The translations under genes were made by a program, and so were the position numbers. The notes beneath the pieces are model-generated. The model was not told the origin of the DNA, ran no database searches, and worked only from the letters and a program-made list of their open reading frames with translations. From Hyphomicrobiales bacterium (GTDB taxonomy: Bacteria > Pseudomonadota > Alphaproteobacteria > Rhizobiales > OSC116): 64,000 nucleotides of DNA. The DNA lies in assembly GCA_013214705.1 (NCBI GenBank), contig JABSRZ010000004.1, positions 434,001 to 498,000 on the forward strand, read 5' to 3'. Of this stretch, positions 26,270 to 35,329 are shown in pieces; position 1 is the stretch's first letter, and the number at the start of each line of letters is the position of its first letter.

Positions 26270-27928
26270 CTACCCTTCTAACTGCTCCAACTGCACCATT
26301 GGCCCCAGTGCATTAGGATCTATGCGCATTTCGATGATGGCGGGTTTTTTGGCGGCGCGGGCTTGAGCGAACGCCTCTCTGAACTCGGCATCGGTTTCGA
26401 CCACTGCGCCAAACGCCCCATAGGCCTCAGCCAGCGCCGCAAAGTTTGGGTTAAAAATGTTTGTCCCGCTTGGGCGTTTTGGAAACTTTTTTTGTTGGTG
26501 CAAGCGAATGGTGCCATACATGCCGTTGTTTGAAATCAAAACGATCAGGTTGGCATTATGCTCACAGGCCACACCAAATTCTTGCATAGTCATCTGAAAA
26601 CAGCCATCACCGGCCATGCAAATAACCTCTTGGTTGGGGCGCTCGATTTTTGCGGCCACTGCGGCTGGCAAGCCAAAGCCCATAGAGCCGCTGGTGGGGG
26701 CTAGCTGGGTTCGGTAATTGCGATAGCGGTAATAACGGTGCAGCCATGCCGCATAATTTCCGGCTCCATTGGTTATAATGGCGTCATCCGCCAGCACATC
26801 GTTAAGATGCGCGATGACGTTTTCCATTTTTAATTTGCCGGGTGTTGCCACTGGTTTTTGCCAAGTTTCATAATCTTGTCGTGCCTCTAGCGTCCACGCG
26901 CTGGCGGTTACTGGCGGTGTATCTGCTAGCCGCTGCGCGATCTGCTCGATGAACAAGCCAGCATCGGCGGCGACGGCGTAAGTTGGGTGAAATACCCGCC
27001 CAAGCTCGTTGGCATCGCCATGTATATGCACCAGTTTTTGGCTCGGCACTGGCGATTGCACCAAACTATAGCCGCTGGTGGCTATCTCGCCCAAACGCGC
27101 ACCAATGCAGAAAATATAATCGGCATCACGCACCCGTTGCGCCAGTTTTGGGTTGATGCCAAGGCCAATATCGCCAATATAATTGGGGTGGCGGTTATCG
27201 ATAAAATCTTGACAACGGAATGATGCCCCAACCGGCAAATCGAGCGTTTCTGCCACCTGCGCCATAGCTTTAGCCGCCGACTGAGACCAATTGCCACCGC
27301 CCAAAATAACCAATGGCCGTTTGGCAGCTTGCATATGCGCCAGCACCGCATCGACATCTGATTCGGCCGCTTTGCCCGATGGCAGCACCGCAAGCGGGGT
27401 AGCAACGGCTTCGCACACGGCTGATAACATATCTTCGGGCAGTGCCAAAACCACCGGCCCCGGGCGGCCAGACTGCGCGGTTTGGAACGCGCGCGCCACA
27501 TATTCTGGTATTCTATCAACCCGGTCAATTTCGGCCACCCATTTGGCCAAAGGGCTGAACATGGCGCGGTAATCCACCTCTTGAAACGCCTCACGATCCC
27601 GCTGGTCGCTGGCGATTTGGCCAACAAATAAGATCATCGGGGTTGAATCTTGAAACGCCACATGCACGCCAGCAGAGGCGTTGGTGGCGCCGGGCGCGCG
27701 GGTGACAAAGGCCACACCTGGCTTGCCAGTTAGCTTGCCATGCGCCACCGCCATCATGGCCGCGCCGCCTTCATGCCGGGCGACAATATTCTCAATCCCG
27801 GCATCATACAGGCCATCTAACGCGGCCAAAAAGCTCTCGCCCGGAATGCTAAAAACCCGGTTCACACCTTGCATTTCAAGCGCTTCTATCAGCACTTTGC
27901 CGCCATGTTTAATTTGCTTCATATTCAT
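26270..27928 (-). CDS. Thiamine-pyrophosphate enzyme, acetolactate synthase-like
   Basis: 552 residues with the three domains of the acetohydroxyacid synthase/POX family: an N-terminal Pyr domain with the catalytic Glu53 (RHEGGAAMMA), a central domain, and a C-terminal PP domain with the TPP motif AGDGCFQMTMQE followed by ISNN. It is not a canonical biosynthetic IlvB: no small-subunit gene is adjacent, and it stands alone. Relatives annotated as thiamine pyrophosphate-binding protein act on various 2-keto acids. The exact reaction is not determined. Confidence 0.88.
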   Translation of the reverse strand: MNMKQIKHGGKVLIEALEMQGVNRVFSIPGESFLAALDGLYDAGIENIVARHEGGAAMMAVAHGKLTGKPGVAFVTRAPGATNASAGVHVAFQDSTPMILFVGQIASDQRDREAFQEVDYRAMFSPLAKWVAEIDRVDRIPEYVARAFQTAQSGRPGPVVLALPEDMLSAVCEAVATPLAVLPSGKAAESDVDAVLAHMQAAKRPLVILGGGNWSQSAAKAMAQVAETLDLPVGASFRCQDFIDNRHPNYIGDIGLGINPKLAQRVRDADYIFCIGARLGEIATSGYSLVQSPVPSQKLVHIHGDANELGRVFHPTYAVAADAGLFIEQIAQRLADTPPVTASAWTLEARQDYETWQKPVATPGKLKMENVIAHLNDVLADDAIITNGAGNYAAWLHRYYRYRNYRTQLAPTSGSMGFGLPAAVAAKIERPNQEVICMAGDGCFQMTMQEFGVACEHNANLIVLISNNGMYGTIRLHQQKKFPKRPSGTNIFNPNFAALAEAYGAFGAVVETDAEFREAFAQARAAKKPAIIEMRIDPNALGPMVQLEQLEG

Positions 27929-28009
27929 ACCTTTATATTTAGCCAGCTAGGCCGTTCGCCCCTAGCTAAAATGTTGGCTTTCGCCCTATCGCATCTGCGC
28001 ATACGCTTA

Positions 28010-28432
28010 TTATTTGGGCGCTACGCATCGAAAAATTGACTCAAAAGAATCCACCATTATACCAGTCTTTTTATCTGGAAACGAGCCATGACCTTGGTTA
28101 TATTCACAACCTAAAATGAGTATATTTTCACCCTCAAATTTGTCAATGTAAATACCCAGCCCAAGCTTGAGCATGTCGGCATAATCAGGGTTTAAATTTG
28201 ATATTTCTTGCACCAACGCTTCATAAGCTTCTGGGTTATTATTTTGCAATGCCCAAAGGGCGATGGTCAACACAGCTTGCGCATGTTCGTTTTCACTACC
28301 GCTAAAGACAGTGGTCGAACTAGAATTTTCAGTATTTTCGGTAAAAATCCGCTCTTCTGCAACCGCCGCAGCCCCAAAAACAACCAAACCAAGCCCAATG
28401 AAGAACCCAATTAATGACTTTCGAACACCCAT
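28010..28432 (-). CDS. Hypothetical secreted protein
   Basis: A 140-residue protein I do not recognise. An N-terminal signal peptide (KSLIGFFIGLGLVVFG, cleavage likely after AVA, about residue 25) predicts export. The mature part is acidic, has a helical stretch around residues 50-85 (AVLTIALWALQNNNPEAYEAL) and two cysteines (in GCEYNQ and FRCV) that could pair. It is flanked on the left by the TPP-enzyme gene and on the right by repeat locus D. No functional motif seen. Confidence 0.6.
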   Translation of the reverse strand: MGVRKSLIGFFIGLGLVVFGAAAVAEERIFTENTENSSSTTVFSGSENEHAQAVLTIALWALQNNNPEAYEALVQEISNLNPDYADMLKLGLGIYIDKFEGENILILGCEYNQGHGSFPDKKTGIMVDSFESIFRCVAPK

Positions 28433-28524
28433 AAAAACCCCCTAAAAATTAAATCACCTTAGGTGGTAGAATATGAATAAGTCAACAATTTGGCCAACGC
28501 CAAACACCCAACACATATCGCACC

Positions 28525-28720
28525 TTTCCGCATACCCCCAAGAATCCCTGCGATTCGGCGAGTGCGCCCAGAAGCCACAAGGCAAACCCAGCGGCCAACG
28601 CGCGGAGGCTAGCCGACACTTGCAAAGCAAGTGGCTGCGCACGCAAGTGCCAACAGTGAAGGAGGCGAAGCCGAGAGAACGTATAAATGCAGACTTCCAG
28701 AGCATTTGCAGGAGCGCTAC
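28525..28720 (+). repeat. Structured repeat locus D (single module 1, plus orientation)
   Basis: One plus-oriented module 1, from CCCCCAAGAATCCC to GCAGGAGCGCTA. The outer TCTGAG terminus is missing. Hairpins: GCC-ACAA-GGC, CTTGC-AAA-GCAAG and GGC-GAA-GCC. It lies just downstream of the TIGR04141 gene and faces, in inverted orientation, locus E on the other side of that gene. Confidence 0.8.
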
Positions 28721-28763
28721 CTATAAACACCATAAATAATTCAGATTTTTGACATATAAACCA

Positions 28764-30494
28764 CTACGCTGCAGCTTTTACCCGCTTTGTGAAATTTGTC
28801 TGAGTAACGGGGATCATACAAATCGTGACTGATTTATATTTTCGATCATTCCTTAACAACTCATACGTCAACTTTAGCTCGTATTTTGCCATTAACGGTA
28901 AGCCCATTTTATCAGGTTTACCTTTACTTTTATTGTAAAGAATCCAAAGTTTTAGATTGTAATCGCGCCCATTTACCTCAGAACGATCCTCTTTAATATA
29001 ATTTAAAAAACCAATTTTATTTGGATGCTTTGATTCTAAAATGTGTTCGCGTATTTCTTCTAAGAAGACATCATCATTTAAAAAAAACTCGCTATAATAC
29101 CGAGCCTGTGAAAACAAATGGTTTAATGAACTCGACCCACCATGCCTCTTTACATGAATAATATTCATTTCTTGCTGATGTTGATTATATTCCAGTATGT
29201 CACAAAACTCATTATTTTTATTCCCAAGGCTAATTTTCAGTTTTGCCCCGTCAAACTTAATTGCGTTAGCATTTAGAGCACAATACCGCTTATTAAATAT
29301 TGCTTCTCTATTTTGCTCCCATTTCTGGTCATAAATATATATATTTTTATACTGATCTGAAATAGTTTCTTCTACTAATATATTTTCAATAAAGTCGTTA
29401 ATTTTAGCGGCAAAATCATCATCTACCTTTTTCCAAAAACCATTTGAAAGTATGAAATAATCCCCACCTAATTGGACTTCAGCAACTACGCAATTATACA
29501 ATTTCCAAAATTTATAACCTAAAACTTTTTCTTCCACCGAAGAATATGCGTATATTTTTCTGTTCTTTAAACCTGAAATTACTAATTTATCAATATTTAA
29601 AATTTCCTTTAAATGCTCAATATCAATATGTCCGTATAAAATATTCTCTTTTGTCTGGTGATTACTATAGGTAAAACCAAATTCATCATCAGCTATAAAT
29701 TCCGGTATTGCTAAATGAATTTTGTCAAACCGCTGCGCCCGTATAGCGTCCACCAATATCTCGTCTAACTCGCCCATTTTTTCTTTGGAAACGTCTTTTA
29801 AATTTGGATAATTGGGAAATAAATCTTTATAAATTTCGGATGCATATCCAGCGATAAATTTTTTACCATATGCTATTAGTTTGTCCCATGACAACTTTTC
29901 CTCACCAATAATTTTAATAGTTAAGTTATTTTTTCCTTGTAATGAGACCTTATTATCGCCCGATAAATTTGCTGAGACATACTGCAATATTTCAGCTTCA
30001 TTCATTCTAAGTTCATAGGCACCAGAAGGTTTACTAATCTGCCTGTCAATATGTTGGGTATTTAACGCATGGGTTCTGCTTTTAGTTTGTCGGACATTCT
30101 CATTGCCGCACATATTCATTGCTGTAATAATACCAAAATCTTGATAAAAATTGTCCATTTCCAACCAACTTTTGCTAGAAGTGCCAAAACATGCAGCCAA
30201 GACTGTATTTTCAATTTGCAACAATAACAAACCGCTGGGTCTGGTATTTTTTGAAGTAAAATTAATTTTATCGCTATCCAGTTTTTGGTTTATAAAATCC
30301 AACCAAACAGGAACATCGTCTTGAGTTACTGTTTTTTGCTGACAGAAAAATCTTAAGTTCACTTCATCAATATCAAATTCTCTGGACTGAAAGTATGTAC
30401 CTTGTTCTGGCAGTTTACCATCGTTAATTACGTCTTCAAAACTTAGATTTTCTTTTGCTAAGTAAAAAGATATATTGCTTAATTCTCTAGCCAC
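28764..30494 (-). CDS. TIGR04141/DUF6119 sporadically distributed protein
   Basis: A 576-residue protein resembling the TIGR04141 (DUF6119) family, large proteins found patchily on bacterial chromosomes and often in defence or mobile regions; biochemical role not established to my knowledge. The family hallmark is visible near residue 435-460: EFCDILEY, then MNIIHVKRHGGSSSLNHLFSQ. The D(x)n-HVK spacing resembles a PD-(D/E)xK nuclease core, but this is inference. It starts at GTG with AAAGGTGG in front. It is visibly more AT-rich than its neighbours, bracketed by inverted repeat arms and close to a tRNA gene, so transfer is likely. Confidence 0.8.
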   Translation of the reverse strand: MARELSNISFYLAKENLSFEDVINDGKLPEQGTYFQSREFDIDEVNLRFFCQQKTVTQDDVPVWLDFINQKLDSDKINFTSKNTRPSGLLLLQIENTVLAACFGTSSKSWLEMDNFYQDFGIITAMNMCGNENVRQTKSRTHALNTQHIDRQISKPSGAYELRMNEAEILQYVSANLSGDNKVSLQGKNNLTIKIIGEEKLSWDKLIAYGKKFIAGYASEIYKDLFPNYPNLKDVSKEKMGELDEILVDAIRAQRFDKIHLAIPEFIADDEFGFTYSNHQTKENILYGHIDIEHLKEILNIDKLVISGLKNRKIYAYSSVEEKVLGYKFWKLYNCVVAEVQLGGDYFILSNGFWKKVDDDFAAKINDFIENILVEETISDQYKNIYIYDQKWEQNREAIFNKRYCALNANAIKFDGAKLKISLGNKNNEFCDILEYNQHQQEMNIIHVKRHGGSSSLNHLFSQARYYSEFFLNDDVFLEEIREHILESKHPNKIGFLNYIKEDRSEVNGRDYNLKLWILYNKSKGKPDKMGLPLMAKYELKLTYELLRNDRKYKSVTICMIPVTQTNFTKRVKAAA

Positions 30495-30680
30495 ATTAAC
30501 CCACCTTTACTTCAAAGTAATAGTTTCAATAATCCATAATTAAATAAATAATAGTATAGATCAAATAAAATGCAATATTATATTTTAATAAAATAAACAA
30601 ACTGGAATGAAGACTCCATCTTATTTTGCAACAGAGTTGGGTAAAAACCAATTCTCTCCAGCAAACACCCACCCACCAGC

Positions 30681-31035
30681 CTGCCCACACTCTGGAAGTC
30701 CCATTCATACGTTCCCACGGCCTACGGCCTCGTCACTGTTAGCACTTGCGTGCGCTCCACCCACTAACGTGGGCCTCGCTAGCCTCCGCGCGTTAGCCAC
30801 AGAGTTTGCCTTACGTCTTCTGGGCGCACTCATCGAATCACTGGGATTCTTGCGGGCAAACAAAAATTCTGAGATTGTTTCTATGAATTCCCAAGTGACC
30901 GCAGCGGCTTCGAACGGCCGCACTCGCACTCGCCGAAACACCGGGATTCATGGGGATATACGAAAAGGCACAATATGTGTTGGCCGCGCCCTGAATATCA
31001 CGTTGTGTGGATATGGAGCGGTGTGCAAACAATAA
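30681..31035 (-). repeat. Structured repeat locus E (inverted module 1 plus module 3 variant)
   Basis: A minus-oriented module 1 (30681-30873) ending in the TTCTGAG terminus, followed by a diverged module 3 (about 30895-31030) with the CACGTTGTGTGGAT block. Hairpins: CCCAC-GTTA-GTGGG and GGCC-GTA-GGCC. It stops about 15 bp from the CCA end of tRNA-Met. With locus D it forms an inverted pair around the TIGR04141 gene. The preceding stretch 30495-30680 is AT-rich with no gene seen beyond the promoter region. Confidence 0.8.
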
Positions 31036-31048
31036 TAAAAAAGGGAAA

Positions 31049-31125
31049 TGGTGACGGAAGAGGGATTTGAACCCCCGACACGTGGATTATGATTCCACTG
31101 CTCTAACCAACTGAGCTACTCCGCC
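31049..31125 (-). tRNA. tRNA-Met (CAT), elongator type
   Basis: A complete 77-nt cloverleaf with encoded CCA. Acceptor stem GGCGGAG with TTCCGTC; D arm GCTCAGTTGGTTAGAGC; anticodon stem GTGGA/TCCAC with loop ATCATAA giving anticodon CAT; T arm GGGGG/CCCTC. The absence of initiator features (A1-U72-like mismatch, GGG/CCC in the anticodon stem) and the AATCATAATC loop context fit elongator tRNA-Met rather than tRNA-fMet or the lysidine-type tRNA-Ile. Its 3' end faces the TIGR04141 island. Confidence 0.93.
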
Positions 31126-31226
31126 AAAAGATATGGCTTTTATAGTCACTATTGCCAAAAGGTCAACTTAAGATTTTAAAAATCCTGAGTTTTCCCAAAT
31201 GATCATTAACTACGCTTAGTTTTGAA

Positions 31227-31811
31227 TTAAATTTCAGTTCTTGAATATACCCATACGGTGGCAGGTGGTACATTTTGGGCGACATAAGCTTTGCGGCAGG
31301 CGTTAAAACCGGCTGTGGTTTTAAAACTACGGGGGAATGGCTCGTTAACCGCATAGGTAAATTGAATAATGTGGCCATTTGGCCGCAAAATCATATCATA
31401 TTGCTCTAAAATATTGGCACAAACCGCTTTGGGCAAGCTTTTAAACGGCAGGCTAGAAATGATTTTAGACACTTTGCCCACGCCCAAACTGGTCAGGTGT
31501 TTTTGCATAAATTGCGCATCGCCCTCGATGATATGCGCATCGGGAAATTGCACCTTTAGCTCGGGTATAAAACTAGCTTCATTTTCAAACAAATACAGGT
31601 TTTTTTGCGGTATGCCTGCGGCCACAAGTTGCCGCGTTACCACGCCCGTGCCAACCCCCACTTCGACCACAATATCATCGGCATTTATGTCGGCTGCGCG
31701 CACCATGGCGCGGCATAGCTTTTTGCCACTGGGCATCACAGCGCCAATGGCTTGTGGCGATTTAACCATTTTCTTAATAAAAGAAGATGCTGATTGAATT
31801 TTACTGAGCAT
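31227..31811 (-). CDS. PmtA-like phospholipid N-methyltransferase
   Basis: Class I SAM methyltransferase of the rhizobial PmtA type, which methylates phosphatidylethanolamine towards phosphatidylcholine. Seen: FIKKMVKSPQAIGAVMPSG at the N-terminus, SAM motif I VVEVGVGTGVVTR, FENEASF (motif II acidic residue), the SSLPFKSLP motif that stands where rRNA dimethylases have NLPY, and a QFTYAV block. I choose the ATG at 31811 (194 residues); the frame is open to 31871. Distinguishing PmtA from an rRNA adenine dimethylase relative is by the SSLP motif and length. Confidence 0.82.
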   Translation of the reverse strand: MLSKIQSASSFIKKMVKSPQAIGAVMPSGKKLCRAMVRAADINADDIVVEVGVGTGVVTRQLVAAGIPQKNLYLFENEASFIPELKVQFPDAHIIEGDAQFMQKHLTSLGVGKVSKIISSLPFKSLPKAVCANILEQYDMILRPNGHIIQFTYAVNEPFPRSFKTTAGFNACRKAYVAQNVPPATVWVYSRTEI

Positions 31812-31929
31812 GAACGAGTTTCGCCCCTCCGCGATACAAATACGTTTTACAGTTGCTTTTGTTAATATCAATGTAGTCTATCAATTGTATATTTCAATAT
31901 TAAATAATAAATTTTTAAAAAAAATTGGC

Positions 31930-33129
31930 CTAATTTTCCAGCGCCAAACCTTGGTCTGTTTTGGCAATCCAACCACCGCCTAACACTTGGCGGTCGTCTT
32001 TGCCACCATATATAACGCAGGCTTGGCCAGAAGATATGCCCATTTCGCCATCGGCCATTTCGATATATATTGACCAATTGTTTATTTTTAATTTGGCTGG
32101 TGCAGGTTTCGCTGTCGACCGCAAGCGCACCAACACGTCTAGGCCTTGTTTAGCGGCACTCTCTACATCGCCCTCGCCCAGCCAATTAATGTCTTTAATA
32201 TATATTTGTTTGGCCAGCAATGCCTCGCGTGGGCCGACCACAACTTGGTGTTGATCGGGGTTTAAACGCACCACAAATAGCGGGTCGCCACCGCCAATGC
32301 CCAAGCCTTTGCGTTGGCCAATGGTATAGCTAATAATGCCCTGATGTTGGCCCAAAACTTTGCCCTGCAGATCGACAATATCGCCCGCGGTTAATGCGCC
32401 GGGGCGGAGTTTTTCGATCACCGATTTATAATTGCCATTTGGCACAAAACAAATGTCTTGACTGTCGGGTTTGTCAGCCACAATCAGGCCATATCTGCTG
32501 GCCATTTCGCGCACTTCGGTTTTGGGCAAATGCCCCAACGGAAACCGGATAAAATCAAGCTGTTTTTGGGTGGTGGCAAATAGGAAATAGCTCTGATCGC
32601 GGTTATCATCCGCCGCCCGAAATAAACGAGCGCCAACCGCATCGCCTTGGCGCTTTACATAATGGCCAGTGGCCATGCAATCTGCGCCTAAATCCTCGGC
32701 TGTGCTGAGCAAGTCTTGAAATTTTACCGTTTGGTTGCATTTAACGCACGGGATAGGCGTTTCGCCGCGCAAATAACTATCAGCAAAATCATCGATAACT
32801 TTTTCTTTAAACCGGCTTTCATAATCTAACACATAATGTGGAATGTTGAGCAATTCGGACACGCGGCGGGCATCATGTATGTCTTGACCCGCGCAGCAAG
32901 CGCCTTTTTTGGCCAACGCTTGGCCATGGTCATATAATTGCATAGTGATGCCAATCACTTCATAGCCCTGTTCGTGCAAATAAGCCGCGACCACGCTGCT
33001 ATCCACCCCACCAGACATAGCCACCACCACGCGCGTTTCCGCCTCGGGTTTTTTAAAACCCAAACTGTTAATGCCATCGGTGGCAAAGAGCGGTTTGGCT
33101 ATATTGGTTTTTACAAGGCTTTGAGACAT
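31930..33129 (-). CDS. mnmA: tRNA-specific 2-thiouridylase MnmA
   Basis: Thiolates U34 of tRNA-Lys, -Glu and -Gln. 399 residues. The N-type ATP pyrophosphatase P-loop is SGGVDSS (39-45). PCVKCN carries the first catalytic cysteine and DICFVP the second, and the [10 protein letters not shown] block is present. The N-terminus is about 30 residues longer than in E. coli, common in alphaproteobacteria. It is divergent from the flagellar cluster starting with fliK. Confidence 0.95.
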   Translation of the reverse strand: MSQSLVKTNIAKPLFATDGINSLGFKKPEAETRVVVAMSGGVDSSVVAAYLHEQGYEVIGITMQLYDHGQALAKKGACCAGQDIHDARRVSELLNIPHYVLDYESRFKEKVIDDFADSYLRGETPIPCVKCNQTVKFQDLLSTAEDLGADCMATGHYVKRQGDAVGARLFRAADDNRDQSYFLFATTQKQLDFIRFPLGHLPKTEVREMASRYGLIVADKPDSQDICFVPNGNYKSVIEKLRPGALTAGDIVDLQGKVLGQHQGIISYTIGQRKGLGIGGGDPLFVVRLNPDQHQVVVGPREALLAKQIYIKDINWLGEGDVESAAKQGLDVLVRLRSTAKPAPAKLKINNWSIYIEMADGEMGISSGQACVIYGGKDDRQVLGGGWIAKTDQGLALEN

Positions 33130-33155
33130 TTTTTTGACTTTAAATTACATGCTAT

Positions 33156-33186
33156 CGGCATTTTTTACCTAATGCAGGCGGCATTT
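33156..33186 (+). promoter_or_regulatory. Two CGGCATTT direct repeats upstream of the fliK promoter
   Basis: CGGCATTT occurs at 33156-33163 and 33179-33186, 23 bp apart and about 80-110 bp upstream of the sigma-54 type promoter. This is where an enhancer-binding protein such as FlbD would bind. Resemblance to Caulobacter ftr half-sites (CGGCA core) is only partial. Confidence 0.3.
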
Positions 33187-33263
33187 GTCAATTCATTCCT
33201 ACCATCATCATCAAACAAATATATGAAGTCTATATATAACAGGCACTTACTCGTTCATATTTA

Positions 33264-33280
33264 TTGGCACATTTGTTGCT
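33264..33280 (+). promoter_or_regulatory. Sigma-54 promoter upstream of fliK-flgD
   Basis: TTGGCACATTTGTTGCT has the -24 GG and -12 GC separated by exactly 10 bases, and matches TGGCAC-N5-TTGC in full. Transcription would start near 33291, about 30 bp before the fliK ATG. The cognate activator FlbD is encoded 8 kb downstream in the same cluster. Confidence 0.75.
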
Positions 33281-33321
33281 TATTAACCTGTAGATCTAAT
33301 TAATTTTGCAAAGTTTTATAA

Positions 33322-35274
33322 ATGTATCAACTTCCTGCTATGCCGAAAATGGTTCCAAAAACCACTGCAGCTGCCAAAGCGCCTCTATTAGACCGAAAAC
33401 CCCACGCGGCAAAGCCAAATACACCAGCCCATGGACAAAACAGCCAAGCTCATAAAAACCCGGCGCGTGAAGCCCATAAAGCCCGTGTCCCCGCGCACGA
33501 CCATACGCGCACTGAGCGTAATGAAGACCCAAATGAACCAACTGAAAAGCTTGATTTTTCTCACCTTTTGGCCGGAGCAGCTAGCGGCCAAGCCAAACAA
33601 CCCAAAGCCACTGCAGTTAAGGCAAATGCCGTTAACGCAGATGAACTTAAGCCAGATGAACTCCAAGCCAATGCAGAAATCGCCGCCAGTGAGCCAGAGG
33701 CTGAAACTAATGCCGCAGCCACAGCGCCCGTGCCGCAAAATGTTGAGCCTCAAATCGCTCTGAATGCCAATAAACTAGCTGAGCTGGACATTAGCCAACG
33801 CGCCGCGGCTAGCCAACCAGATCAGGCCGAACAAGCCACTGTAGATGTTAAAACTGAGCCACAAACTGCTGATAGCCCGGTTGATGATAGCCTAGTTGAT
33901 AGCAACCTAATTAATGCCAACCCAAATAATGATGAGCTAAAAACCAGCTCATCAGAGCTACCGCACAAAATCACCAGCGAAATGGCAGAAATTATAGCCA
34001 AGCTTGGCAATGTTGGTGAAGTGAGCGGCGAAAAAAACCCAATAGCAGCCGATAAAAATACAAATATTGCGCTGGTTAACCTTGCAGATGTGAATTTAGC
34101 CGATGCTGAAGGTCCCAATGGGTTGAAACAAGTGATTGGCCGCATATTGGAAGGCCTTGCCAACTTATCGGCTGAAGCCATCGATAAATCGGGCGTCGCG
34201 CCAGACCTTGCGGCTAAACTCACCAGCCAATTTCATAAAATAGTCGACAATTACCGCCAAAACGGCGCTAGCGATGAGGTTAAGGCGGATTTTGTTAAAT
34301 TCTCACAAATTTTGGCCGAAAGCGCCAAAATATTGAACCCGCGCGCTAACCCAACATCTCCCGCTAACCCAACATCTATTGACCTGACCCAAGCCGATCA
34401 AAAAGCTTTAGATTTACCGACAGCAAAAGCCAACGAGGTGCTGCAAGCTTTGGCGCAAAAAACTGGCGAGCCGACCAGCAAAGCGCAATCCGCCCAAAAC
34501 CAACATGCCGAACCGCAAAACAACCTTGAACTCAATAAATATGCTGGCCGGTATAATAAAAGCAATTACAATGCCCAAGCTGACGCGCCAACCAATGCAC
34601 AACCAACCACCGAAACCAGCGCCAAAAACCGCTTAGGCACAGCTTACACCGCCGCAGCTTCGGCGCGTGATTTAAACAACAGCACAGCCACATCGGCTTT
34701 GGCTAAAATAAACCAAACCAGCCCGATGGATTTTTTGAGCCAAATGCAAGCCAATTTGGGCAACCAACAATTTGACGCTCATAACCAAGATAATGTGGTG
34801 AATGTGAAATTGGCCATCCAAAACGGCCGATTGGGGCAGAACCTACCGGTGAATGGCTTGGCATTTCAAATTGGCAAACAGTTGAACAAAGGCAATAGCC
34901 AGTTCCAAATTAGGTTAGACCCAGCTGAACTGGGCCGCATTAATGTGAAGCTAACCGTTAAACAAGGCGGCGATGTAAAGGTTCATCTGGTGGCGGAACG
35001 CAATGATGTATTTGAGCTATTGCAACGCGATGCACGCGCATTAGAGCGGGCTTTGGCCGATGCCGGGCTAGAAGGCCAAAATATCGACTTAGAATTTTCG
35101 CACGCACAGGGTGGCTTTGATGGGCAAGATTTTGCCGACAATATGGCTGACGAAAATAATGAAAATGGCAACGGTAAATTGTCAAAGCCTGAAATGGATG
35201 AAGACATGGTGGATATGGTGGCCAACCACATTCCACTACACGTCACATCAAACGCAATTGACCGCAAAATATAA
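33322..35274 (+). CDS. fliK: Flagellar hook-length control protein FliK
   Basis: 650 residues. Two-thirds is a low-complexity region rich in Ala, Asn, Glu and Pro, as expected for the molecular-ruler part. The C-terminal Flg_hook domain (about 510-600) is clear: FQIRLDPAELGRINVKL, then VHLVAERNDVFELLQRD and LEFSHAQGG. It switches export specificity from hook to filament proteins. Followed by flgD, the hook cap gene, after 55 bp. No strong ribosome-binding site precedes the ATG. Confidence 0.9.
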   Translation: MYQLPAMPKMVPKTTAAAKAPLLDRKPHAAKPNTPAHGQNSQAHKNPAREAHKARVPAHDHTRTERNEDPNEPTEKLDFSHLLAGAASGQAKQPKATAVKANAVNADELKPDELQANAEIAASEPEAETNAAATAPVPQNVEPQIALNANKLAELDISQRAAASQPDQAEQATVDVKTEPQTADSPVDDSLVDSNLINANPNNDELKTSSSELPHKITSEMAEIIAKLGNVGEVSGEKNPIAADKNTNIALVNLADVNLADAEGPNGLKQVIGRILEGLANLSAEAIDKSGVAPDLAAKLTSQFHKIVDNYRQNGASDEVKADFVKFSQILAESAKILNPRANPTSPANPTSIDLTQADQKALDLPTAKANEVLQALAQKTGEPTSKAQSAQNQHAEPQNNLELNKYAGRYNKSNYNAQADAPTNAQPTTETSAKNRLGTAYTAAASARDLNNSTATSALAKINQTSPMDFLSQMQANLGNQQFDAHNQDNVVNVKLAIQNGRLGQNLPVNGLAFQIGKQLNKGNSQFQIRLDPAELGRINVKLTVKQGGDVKVHLVAERNDVFELLQRDARALERALADAGLEGQNIDLEFSHAQGGFDGQDFADNMADENNENGNGKLSKPEMDEDMVDMVANHIPLHVTSNAIDRKI

Positions 35275-35329
35275 GCGGTTGCGGGTGGTTAATGAAAACC
35301 ATAAGAGCCGCATAAGAAAGGGATAAAAC

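Noticed and set aside
26270-27928. Biosynthetic acetolactate synthase IlvB
   Set aside because: No adjacent small subunit and no other branched-chain genes nearby; only the broader TPP-enzyme family is supported.
31049-31125. tRNA-Ile with lysidine-modified CAT anticodon
   Set aside because: Acceptor stem, anticodon stem and loop context fit elongator tRNA-Met; without aligned references a small doubt remains.
33388-34602. Minus-strand frames opposite fliK
   Set aside because: Mirror images of the low-complexity fliK coding sequence without promoters or ribosome-binding sites.
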